Origin: a virus
Virus record (IMG/VR): IMGVR_UViG_3300023174_003158
Span: 1 to 64,000 of that record
DNA: 64,000 bases
Reading direction: 5' to 3' (one strand)
The notes beneath the pieces are model-generated. The model saw only the letters and a program-made list of their open reading frames with translations, was not told the origin of the DNA and did not search any database. Positions 6,217 through 12,640 of the stretch are shown here, one piece after another (position 1 is the stretch's first letter; each line of letters begins with the position of its first letter). Made by a program: the position numbers and the translations under genes.

Positions 6217-6705
6217 CTACAATTTTTTATGTTGTTTAAACCACTCTTCAAAACTTTCATAAACAGGCGGCATATCTTTTTCAAAAATTAATGCTTGTCT
6301 AGATTGTTTAAACGCTTCTCTTAAATCTTCCTCTGTATAGCATCTTCGTTCATTCCATTTAGCACCTTTAACCCAAGCCCTTACCTCTACTTTACTTGGT
6401 TTCATCAATCCTTCTTTATTGTACCAATCTTTCGCGGCTTCTTCAAGTATTTCTTGTTTAAGTTCTTCTTTTGGTATGATTAATTTAGCAAGTTTAATAC
6501 CTTCATCCCCTCCGGTTTCCCAAAAATCCTCAATTTTAAACTCAACTTGTTTACCCTCCACTAACGGAATTATGGGTTGTTTTCCATTAAAATCAAATGT
6601 TTCCTGATATACGGGGATTGAATCATAACCCGATGTTATTTCATCCCTCATTACGCTATACCACACATACCACCCTGCCGGTGTATTTTTTAATATTCCT
6701 TTCAT
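6217..6705 (-). CDS. Hypothetical protein, YTEE family member 3
   Basis: 162 residues beginning MKGILKNTPAGWYVWYS. The N-terminal beta domain includes LVEGKQVEFKIEDFWETGG and ends in KLIIPKEE; the C-terminal half carries CYTEEDLREAFKQSRQ and ends YESFEEWFKQHKKL. It shares its N-terminal domain type with the 4454 gene and its YTEE module with both neighbours. It is unrecognised functionally. The 68-nt gap to the 5384 gene (6149-6216) is the only sizeable gap in this operon. Confidence 0.7.
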   Translation of the reverse strand: MKGILKNTPAGWYVWYSVMRDEITSGYDSIPVYQETFDFNGKQPIIPLVEGKQVEFKIEDFWETGGDEGIKLAKLIIPKEELKQEILEEAAKDWYNKEGLMKPSKVEVRAWVKGAKWNERRCYTEEDLREAFKQSRQALIFEKDMPPVYESFEEWFKQHKKL

Positions 6706-6708
6706 AAT

Positions 6709-6873
6709 TTAATTAAATTTAGTGGTTAAATACTCAATCATATACTTCGCATAACTAGTTAATAATTCGTGTCCGTCAAACACAAATACCTCAACATTAT
6801 TATCAACCGAACGTTGATATTCTTTTTTTAATCTCTGATACGTTGGTAAATCAAAACTAATAGTTCCTGCCAT
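6709..6873 (-). CDS. Small hypothetical protein, 54 aa
   Basis: ATG at 6873, reading MAGTISFDLPTYQRLKKEYQ and a conserved-looking end VFVFDGHELLTSYAKYMIEYL. It looks like a small alpha/beta phage protein; function unknown. Its leader contains ACATTCTAAAAC and ATATATG, nearly the same as upstream of the 2321-2800 gene, with a weak -7-like TATTTTTA farther up. Stop to next start is 3 nt. It probably heads the operon that runs down to 3089. Confidence 0.65.
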   Translation of the reverse strand: MAGTISFDLPTYQRLKKEYQRSVDNNVEVFVFDGHELLTSYAKYMIEYLTTKFN

Positions 6874-6925
6874 ATATTGTCGTTTTAGAATGTAAAAATA
6901 GTAATAAGGTTTGAAACAAAAAAAT

Positions 6926-7816
6926 TTATTTTATCTCAACATAAAATTCTTCCTTTATCTCACCCCTCAAATCCGCCAAATCCTTATCCTCCGGTAGTTT
7001 AACCAACTTAACCCGATTATATAAAACACCACCATTTAATGTGTGATATAACTTTAACGCATTACTATAAGCATCCGCATCCAAACATATAATAACATTA
7101 CCCTTCGCCTTCTCATATATGGTTGAAAATAATAAGTCAGACATAAACTTCCCAAGCATTGGGATTGAATTCTCAACAAATACACTATCAAACACCCCCT
7201 CAACCAAGAATATATCTTTATCCCAATCAATCAATCTCTCATTAAAAATAATTTCATCTTTGGATGCTACTGGATTCTTATACTTCATCTTCGCTCTCGG
7301 ATTCCAAGAACGAGCAATAAAATAATTAACCTTACCATCCTTATCATAAGATGGTATGATTATTCTACCCTGAAAATCCCCCGTCGTGGTGAGCCCGATA
7401 TTACACCTCTCACACATCTCATCAGTTATTCCACGACTTTTTAAATAATTAAACGCCTCCTTATGTGGGGGGTATACCGGGCTCGCTTCCAATACTTTTG
7501 TATAACCTTGCGGCAATCTTAATATGTTCTTTTTCTTCTCCTCAACCTTGAATTCATCGGGGCGGATTAGAAGATATGTTTTCTTTAATTTCTTATTCCC
7601 GTAGTCATCAAACAACTTACCGAGAGGGCCTGATATATTACAGCTCCAACAATGAAAAATGCACTTTTCCAAATTAATCTCCAAATTACCCTTACCTCTA
7701 CCTTCGTCACATTCCACGCAGTCATAGGAAAATTGCAAATGAGAATCATATGATTTCCTCGGCTCCCCAAGGACTTCCTCAATTAACTCCAATATAACTT
7801 CTATTTCATCTGACAT
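6926..7816 (-). CDS. DNA primase (T4 gp61-like)
   Basis: 296 residues. Synthesises RNA primers for lagging-strand replication, together with the helicase encoded at 54684-56066. The N-terminal zinc-binding region has C33 and C36 (YDCVEC) and a second cluster C52, C56, C59 (KCIFHCWSC), as in CHC2/gp61-type primases. The RNA-polymerase domain follows, with a TOPRIM fold: FLVEGVFDSVF (catalytic Glu, about residue 205) and IICLDADAY (Asp-x-Asp, about 245). The length is slightly shorter than T4 gp61. It is the second gene of a two-gene operon with the putative peptidase at 7826-8287 (9-nt gap). Confidence 0.88.
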   Translation of the reverse strand: MSDEIEVILELIEEVLGEPRKSYDSHLQFSYDCVECDEGRGKGNLEINLEKCIFHCWSCNISGPLGKLFDDYGNKKLKKTYLLIRPDEFKVEEKKKNILRLPQGYTKVLEASPVYPPHKEAFNYLKSRGITDEMCERCNIGLTTTGDFQGRIIIPSYDKDGKVNYFIARSWNPRAKMKYKNPVASKDEIIFNERLIDWDKDIFLVEGVFDSVFVENSIPMLGKFMSDLLFSTIYEKAKGNVIICLDADAYSNALKLYHTLNGGVLYNRVKLVKLPEDKDLADLRGEIKEEFYVEIK

Positions 7817-7825
7817 AATACAATA

Positions 7826-8287
7826 TTAACAAATTTCAAACGCATCGTGAACTACCTTTTTCAAAGATTTTGCATCTTGGTTATTACCAATCACCGCACC
7901 ATTCTTCAAGGTAAATGCGTGTCCCCTAACAATGATGATATAAGTCCCGGTTGGATACTTTTTGATAAACTGATTAAGTGTAGTTCTTTTAACCTTATGA
8001 GTCACTTTATCAATCGTTCTCAAGTCACCAATACCCTTGATTGACTTACCACTGAAAGTTTGACCGAGTGAATACATAGTCGCCAATTTACAAGAAACAA
8101 ACATTGTTCCTTTTCTATTTTGTCTATTAAACTTTTCTTTAACCCAAGTATGAGCTTCGTCATATGGGATTTCATAAGCGGATGCTACGGCTCTTACGAA
8201 ACAATCGTTAGTTTCGTTTTTAGCAATTACAGATTCTGTGTAGCCAATAATTCCTTCTGTTCGGTTGATGTATGGTAGTTGTTTCAT
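7826..8287 (-). CDS. Putative papain-fold cysteine peptidase
   Basis: 153 residues. The arrangement NETNDCFVRAVASA (Cys29 at the start of a helix), a later TYIIIVRGHAFTLKNG (His123 at the start of a strand) and VIGNNQD (Asn134/Asn135/Asp137) reproduces the Cys-His-Asn/Asp order of papain-like (C39-, NlpC/transglutaminase-like) enzymes. No signal peptide, so it would act in the host cytoplasm or be packaged. It is upstream of the primase under one promoter (8292-8322), which implies early expression. Assigned from motif order only. It could also be an inactive relative. Confidence 0.6.
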   Translation of the reverse strand: MKQLPYINRTEGIIGYTESVIAKNETNDCFVRAVASAYEIPYDEAHTWVKEKFNRQNRKGTMFVSCKLATMYSLGQTFSGKSIKGIGDLRTIDKVTHKVKRTTLNQFIKKYPTGTYIIIVRGHAFTLKNGAVIGNNQDAKSLKKVVHDAFEIC

Positions 8288-8291
8288 AATG

Positions 8292-8322
8292 TAAAGGTAT
8301 ATAATAGTTGTGAGACTGCCAA
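8292..8322 (-). promoter_or_regulatory. Bacteroidota-type promoter
   Basis: TTG (8322-8320), 20-bp spacer, TACCTTTA (8299-8292), a few bases from the ATG at 8287. One mismatch to TAnnTTTG. The predicted transcript start is almost at the start codon, so the mRNA for the peptidase-primase operon would have little or no leader. Confidence 0.65.
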
Positions 8323-8329
8323 ATTTATT

Positions 8330-8671
8330 TTATAAACTTCTTGTCATCCAATTACATATGGCATTAGACATAGATACATTCTCCTTCGACATATCAACAA
8401 TTTCATCATATGTCTTAACCAAAACACTACCATATGAATCAATTTTGTTATTTGGATTGTTGGTATACACATCCACAATCCCGTTGTCCCCATAATACTC
8501 ATTACATAAGTCCTGAACGGAGAACTCATTTTTGTGGTGCATCCAACGAACGGAACCATAACACCTTAAACAAGTTACATATAAAAACCCATCGGAGGTG
8601 TCTAATATCTCCTGATAAAGTTTGTCAGCATATTCCTTAGCGTGTTGATATTTTTGAATTAATTTTTCCAT
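8330..8671 (-). CDS. Hypothetical protein, 113 aa
   Basis: An N-terminal helical segment (MEKLIQKYQHAKEYADKLYQ) is followed by VTCLRCYGSVRWMHHKNEF. The CLRC pair and HH could form a zinc knuckle. The rest is mixed and acidic. No family recognised. Its own promoter (8676-8706) lies so close that the -7 box is only 4 nt from the ATG, predicting a leaderless transcript. A second minus-frame reading and plus-frame readings over this region are shadows. Confidence 0.65.
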   Translation of the reverse strand: MEKLIQKYQHAKEYADKLYQEILDTSDGFLYVTCLRCYGSVRWMHHKNEFSVQDLCNEYYGDNGIVDVYTNNPNNKIDSYGSVLVKTYDEIVDMSKENVSMSNAICNWMTRSL

Positions 8672-8675
8672 ACAA

Positions 8676-8706
8676 CAAATTTATAAATTTTTTTTTAATA
8701 TGCCAA
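8676..8706 (-). promoter_or_regulatory. Bacteroidota-type promoter, leaderless gene
   Basis: TTG (8706-8704), 20-bp spacer, perfect TAAATTTG (8683-8676). Only TTGT separates the -7 box from the ATG at 8671, so transcription should start at or next to the start codon. Confidence 0.7.
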
Positions 8707-8707
8707 A

Positions 8708-8881
8708 TTATTTTTTTGATTCAAACGTATCGGTAAACACCGCAACGTATATAAATGCGATATATAGTAAATACAGAAAAATCATATTGGTAAAACCAAT
8801 TAGATTTTCCGGTTCACTATTAAGTGTAAGACCAATAATTAATAAGATTGTTGCGATGGTAGCAAGTAGTAACTTTTTCAT
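8708..8881 (-). CDS. Small two-helix membrane protein, 57 aa
   Basis: ATG at 8881, protein MKKLLLATIATILLIIGLTL then NSEPENLIGFTNMIFLYLLY and IAFIYVAVFTDTFESKK. Two hydrophobic helices (about residues 4-19 and 29-49) are joined by a short polar loop; the basic N-terminus (KK) suggests both ends lie in the cytoplasm. A well-placed promoter (8900-8929) supports it. A 73-codon plus-strand frame across the same bases is not credible. Function unknown; small inner-membrane phage proteins often act in exclusion or lysis control. Confidence 0.6.
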   Translation of the reverse strand: MKKLLLATIATILLIIGLTLNSEPENLIGFTNMIFLYLLYIAFIYVAVFTDTFESKK

Positions 8882-8899
8882 ATTTTTACATTTAGGGTG

Positions 8900-8929
8900 T
8901 AAAGATAATGAAAAAAATTAAATTACCAA
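8900..8929 (-). promoter_or_regulatory. Bacteroidota-type promoter
   Basis: TTG (8929-8927), 19-bp spacer, TATCTTTA (8907-8900) upstream of the membrane-protein ATG at 8881. The TTG lies inside the last codons of the HNH gene (stop at 8923). Confidence 0.65.
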
Positions 8930-9603
8930 ATGTTTTTATTTTTCTTTAAATTATCTTCCGCCCATAATGGTTGAAGATTTGTGTAGTGACATAGATTATA
9001 TATTTCTTCTTCTGTTTTTGCGGAAGATAATGGAATAATGTGGTCTATATGAATATATTCCCCTATTTTTTCCCAACACATTCCTTCTGTAAATTTTTTT
9101 TCAATATGTTCTTTTAATTCTTGTGGGGTACACCCTATAATCTCAAAAGTTTTATTCCTTTTTGTTATATTTTTTGTCTTCATAAAGGAATATATCCTGC
9201 ATCTAACAATATGTGAGAGTTTAAATAATGGGTCGGTTTTTTTTCTACTATTATGATATTCATTTGTTTTTTTTAAATTATTTTTTCTCCAAATTTTTAA
9301 ATACTCTCTATTTTTTTCTTTATTTTTTTCATTATATTCTTTTTTTCTTTCTTTAATTTTTTCATTATTTTCATAATAATATTTTTTTATATTGTGTTTT
9401 ATTTTATCCATATTTTCATAATAATATTTTTTTCTATTATCCAAAACATCTTTTTTTTCTTTAACTTTTTCCCAATATTTTTTAGAATATTCTTTACGAC
9501 ACGACCGACATTCGTATCTATGTCCGGTTTTTGATGATTTTTTAGGTTCAAACTCACAAATGTTTTTCTCTTCTTTACATTTATAACAAATCTTTTTTTC
9601 CAT
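8923..9603 (-). CDS. HNH homing-type endonuclease with N-terminal zinc finger
   Basis: 226 residues. The N-terminal zinc finger has C6-x2-C9 and C32-x2-C35 (ICYKC...ECRSC). A long, highly charged Lys/Glu/Tyr coiled linker follows (about 36-120), then the nuclease domain with IHIDHIIPLSSA (about 184-195) and TNLQPLWAEDNLKKNKN at the C-terminus, the classic HNH pattern (H..H, N, then N-x-x-K/N). Likely a free-standing homing or site-specific nuclease. Very A-rich coding composition relative to neighbours. The 5' end overlaps the small RHH gene (9581-9742) in another frame. Confidence 0.85.
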   Translation of the reverse strand: MEKKICYKCKEEKNICEFEPKKSSKTGHRYECRSCRKEYSKKYWEKVKEKKDVLDNRKKYYYENMDKIKHNIKKYYYENNEKIKERKKEYNEKNKEKNREYLKIWRKNNLKKTNEYHNSRKKTDPLFKLSHIVRCRIYSFMKTKNITKRNKTFEIIGCTPQELKEHIEKKFTEGMCWEKIGEYIHIDHIIPLSSAKTEEEIYNLCHYTNLQPLWAEDNLKKNKNIW

Positions 9604-9742
9604 TAAAATACTCTTTTAATAATTTATTTGTTAATGAGGAAAGATTAATATGGTTTTTTCTTATTATTTTTTCAATATCAGGGTCAATTGTGACCGACAT
9701 TCTAATTTTTTTTTCTTCTTCATCTATTTTCTTTCTTCCCAT
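9581..9742 (-). CDS. Small ribbon-helix-helix DNA-binding protein
   Basis: 53 residues from the ATG at 9742: a charged N-terminus (MGRKKIDEEEKKI), then the RHH signature strand RMSVTIDPDIEKIIRKN, turn NLSSLTNKLLKEYF. The pattern (hydrophobic strand, helix, S/N turn, LxNKLLKEY helix) is typical of Arc/MetJ/CopG-fold regulators, which bind operators as dimers. It overlaps the HNH gene start by 23 nt, so the HNH start lies inside this gene and translation is probably coupled. It may repress its own operon. A TATTTAT element lies close upstream (9747-9753). Confidence 0.7.
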   Translation of the reverse strand: MGRKKIDEEEKKIRMSVTIDPDIEKIIRKNHINLSSLTNKLLKEYFNGKKDLL

Positions 9743-9798
9743 ATATATAAATATCTTGTTTTATGTAAAAGTATCATTTTTTAAGTAAAAAAATTTGA

Positions 9799-10395
9799 TT
9801 ACCAAATTTTATTCATTTTCATATATGCTAGGGCACATACATAGCTATCACTCATATCAAAGTTTTCTTTTTTAAGTGTATTGTTTTTTGTGTAAAGCCA
9901 ATTAATTTGGGGTTCTCTCTTGGCAACTTGTTCCCACACCAACATTTTTTTATCTATATCTTTTGGATATCCGCCAAATAAAACAAATTTACCTTTATCG
10001 TTTTCCTTCACAAAAAACGGAAATGCGAATTTTCTTGAATTGTAAGTCGTTATCAGTTCCGGAATAACCCCTAATACATCATAGACCTCTTTACAAATAA
10101 GAGTATTATAACGCATGAGAGTTCCTACCGTGTAAACATTATTTGACCCTAAAAGGGGTTCTTCAATAACCACAGTAGTTATTCCAAGACCAACATAAGA
10201 CTTAATTTTTTCTCTAAAAACTTCAGCCTTTAACATTAGTTCGTGAATCTTATTTTCCGTTTTAACTTTCGGTGAGATGTGAGTTAATTCAAGTAAGTTT
10301 TTTGAATCAATGTCAAATAAACAAATACCTATACATTTTGTACTCACGTCTAACCCAAGTATTTTAGGTGAATCTTCCTTTATATCTTTCTTCAT
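9799..10395 (-). CDS. RuvC-like Holliday junction resolvase
   Basis: 198 residues with the RNase H/RuvC fold. The first strand ILGLDVSTKCIGIC contains Asp16 (first acidic residue); TTVVIEEPLLGSN has Glu78/Glu79; the C-terminal helix NFDMSDSYVCALAY provides Asp180/Asp183. These four acidic positions match the RuvC catalytic set. It would cut four-way junctions or branched DNA before packaging, analogous to T4 gp49 though of a different fold. Stands alone between the RHH/HNH pair and the fibre block. Confidence 0.82.
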   Translation of the reverse strand: MKKDIKEDSPKILGLDVSTKCIGICLFDIDSKNLLELTHISPKVKTENKIHELMLKAEVFREKIKSYVGLGITTVVIEEPLLGSNNVYTVGTLMRYNTLICKEVYDVLGVIPELITTYNSRKFAFPFFVKENDKGKFVLFGGYPKDIDKKMLVWEQVAKREPQINWLYTKNNTLKKENFDMSDSYVCALAYMKMNKIW

Positions 10396-10422
10396 ATTAT
10401 TTTAAATAATCATACAGAATTA

Positions 10423-12600
10423 TTAGAAGTCAAGTTTTACCACTATTTGTTGTATACCTTGTCTCAATTCCGGTGATTGCATTTTTGATAAAACTAATAA
10501 TTCTTTCTCCTCATTAAATAAACCCACCTCAGTAAAATATGAAGTCGTTCCAGAAGTCCATGTTGGATTTGTTGTGTTAGTAAATTGATTTCTACCTAAC
10601 GTAACCAAAAATTTCATTTCATATATCGTTGCGGTTATGTCAGTTTCAATATTACCATAAAAATAATACTCATCCCCAAAATTTAAAATGTCCGGTGAAT
10701 TATTTGGGGTTAAATCAATATAGGTTGATAAGTCATATGTTGTCGCCGCGTTATAATCCGCGTCGGTTATTTGGAATGTTGTGCCCGTAATACCACTCAT
10801 GGTTAAAAATCCATTAACCGTTGAAGCACTTAACTTACTTGTTACGTCGATTTGTTTCCATGCGGTTGGGTCAGGTCTTAAATTATCATTTCTCTTTTGA
10901 CAAATTATTTTCATTCTATTTGTAGAGAATCCTGATAATCCACCCTGATTCATATATGGGAATTCATCACCAAACCTTATTGCAACATTTTGTGATGTTA
11001 AAGTACATCCCGTATCAGGCCCAATAATTGATGTATAATAATTACAATGTAACGAATTCGTATATCCCGTTGGGTCTAATCTATACGTTACCCACATTGT
11101 TTGGTTTGACCCTGTTAACACTCCAACTCCGGCTTCATTTCCCGTACAAATATTGGGAGTTATAAGTGATAATTGTGGTGCAGGTAAAGTCCAATTTCTA
11201 TTTGACTTATATGATAATGCCGCAACCAACTCTTCATCATCAATAACGATTATTTGCTGGTCGGGAAATACTTTACCAACACGATTAACATTACCGTTTG
11301 AATCCGGAATATTATCGTATAATTGGAAATATCTAATCCCGGGGTCGTTCATATCTAAATTAACTTTAGATTTGATATAGTATGGTACACATAAATTATT
11401 ATAAACCGTAGAATCAATATAAAAATCTGCACCTATTGTTGTTCCCGTTGATTTATGCCACATAACAGTTGGCATACTTATTTTAAAATGTGTCGCCTGA
11501 CCTGTGATGTTTGTTGGATTCTGTGGGTCAAATGGTATTGTTGCAAATTTTTCACCATAAACAAAATCTATATCTTGATTCGTATAATGAATAATTGCAA
11601 TTGCTTTTTGGTCTTCAGGTTTAACGGTTATTTTATCGTCAAATGAGTTGTAATAAAAAACACCACCAGTATCAGTTTGTCCCGCAGATTCGTTATACCC
11701 CAAATATTCTTTCGTTCCAATATATCCAACGGAGCCAAAATTTCTGTAATCTTCATACGTAGATGAGAATAGTCCCGCAGGATTCTCAGTCCAAGGAATA
11801 TTCATATTCCAAACCAAAGTATTTTCTCTATTAATAACATCACAAGGTGATTCAAAATTTAATGTATCCGTTTGCCAATATGGTTCCGGAGTAATTGTAT
11901 CATACAATTCAGTCATTCCTGACGGATATATATAAGCTCTACCAAACTTATTACTTAACGTTAGTGCCGTATAGTTTGGAACTTTCCTATCTAAAGTAAC
12001 ATTATAGTTCGCCCCGTTTTGAGTAACACTTTGAATTTTATAAGTTAAAACCGGAACGTTTCCAATACTACTACAATCACCAACTCCATCATAATAAATT
12101 GTAATAAAGTGGTTAACTTGCGGAGTTCCCGTAGACGTACTACAAAAATTATTAAAAATTGTTATTGTTGTTTGTCCCGATAAAGTTGACATATCAACTC
12201 TATAGTTTGACGTTACGGTATATGCAGAACTATTTTGAACGGTTGGATTTGTTGTTCCCGTATTAAAAAATCCTCTTGCAGTTGCAGTATTATACACTTC
12301 GTCAGCACCACTATTTTCATATGGTATACCATACGTATTTCCTTCCGTACCATCCAAATAATATGGATATTTTATATTTTGTTTGTTATTACCTTCAGGA
12401 GTATCATTTTGGGCGTTAAACGCCGGCATCAAAATATTATTATTTGTTTGAGTATAATTGGTTACCGCAGAATACGTAACCTCACTATCTCCAACTTGGA
12501 AGTATTTAATGTTAAAATTTCCTTGTGATAATCTTCTTCTACCAACATCCGTCATTCTCGTATTGATAAGTGCGGAAGTATTTTTTATAATGTATGACAT
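10423..12600 (-). CDS. Tail/baseplate-associated structural protein, 725 aa
   Basis: 725 residues, beta-rich, Asn/Thr-rich, few charged residues, beginning SYIIKNTSALINTRMTDVG and GRRRLSQGNFNIKYFQVGDSE. I recognise this N-terminal block (a start of tail-fibre or baseplate-bound proteins in uncultured T4-like phages, often annotated only as structural protein). The C-terminal part (TSYFTEVGLFNEEKELLVLSKMQSP) matches the end style of phage tail-collar proteins. It closes the fibre block, so it may be a fibre or fibre-attachment protein. A TATTTAT element (12606-12612) lies immediately upstream. Confidence 0.65.
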   Translation of the reverse strand: MSYIIKNTSALINTRMTDVGRRRLSQGNFNIKYFQVGDSEVTYSAVTNYTQTNNNILMPAFNAQNDTPEGNNKQNIKYPYYLDGTEGNTYGIPYENSGADEVYNTATARGFFNTGTTNPTVQNSSAYTVTSNYRVDMSTLSGQTTITIFNNFCSTSTGTPQVNHFITIYYDGVGDCSSIGNVPVLTYKIQSVTQNGANYNVTLDRKVPNYTALTLSNKFGRAYIYPSGMTELYDTITPEPYWQTDTLNFESPCDVINRENTLVWNMNIPWTENPAGLFSSTYEDYRNFGSVGYIGTKEYLGYNESAGQTDTGGVFYYNSFDDKITVKPEDQKAIAIIHYTNQDIDFVYGEKFATIPFDPQNPTNITGQATHFKISMPTVMWHKSTGTTIGADFYIDSTVYNNLCVPYYIKSKVNLDMNDPGIRYFQLYDNIPDSNGNVNRVGKVFPDQQIIVIDDEELVAALSYKSNRNWTLPAPQLSLITPNICTGNEAGVGVLTGSNQTMWVTYRLDPTGYTNSLHCNYYTSIIGPDTGCTLTSQNVAIRFGDEFPYMNQGGLSGFSTNRMKIICQKRNDNLRPDPTAWKQIDVTSKLSASTVNGFLTMSGITGTTFQITDADYNAATTYDLSTYIDLTPNNSPDILNFGDEYYFYGNIETDITATIYEMKFLVTLGRNQFTNTTNPTWTSGTTSYFTEVGLFNEEKELLVLSKMQSPELRQGIQQIVVKLDF

Positions 12601-12605
12601 ATTTT

Positions 12606-12612
12606 ATAAATA
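12606..12612 (-). promoter_or_regulatory. TATTTAT element upstream of 12600 gene
   Basis: TATTTAT on the coding strand, 5 nt from the ATG; closer than at most other sites (13-19 nt), so the weakest of the series. Confidence 0.3.
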
Positions 12613-12640
12613 TGGTTGTTTTATTTTTAATTTAAATATT

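Noticed and set aside
8700-8921. 73-codon plus-strand ORF
   Set aside because: It is antisense to the well-formed 57-aa membrane-protein gene with its own promoter; no other plus-strand gene exists in the window.
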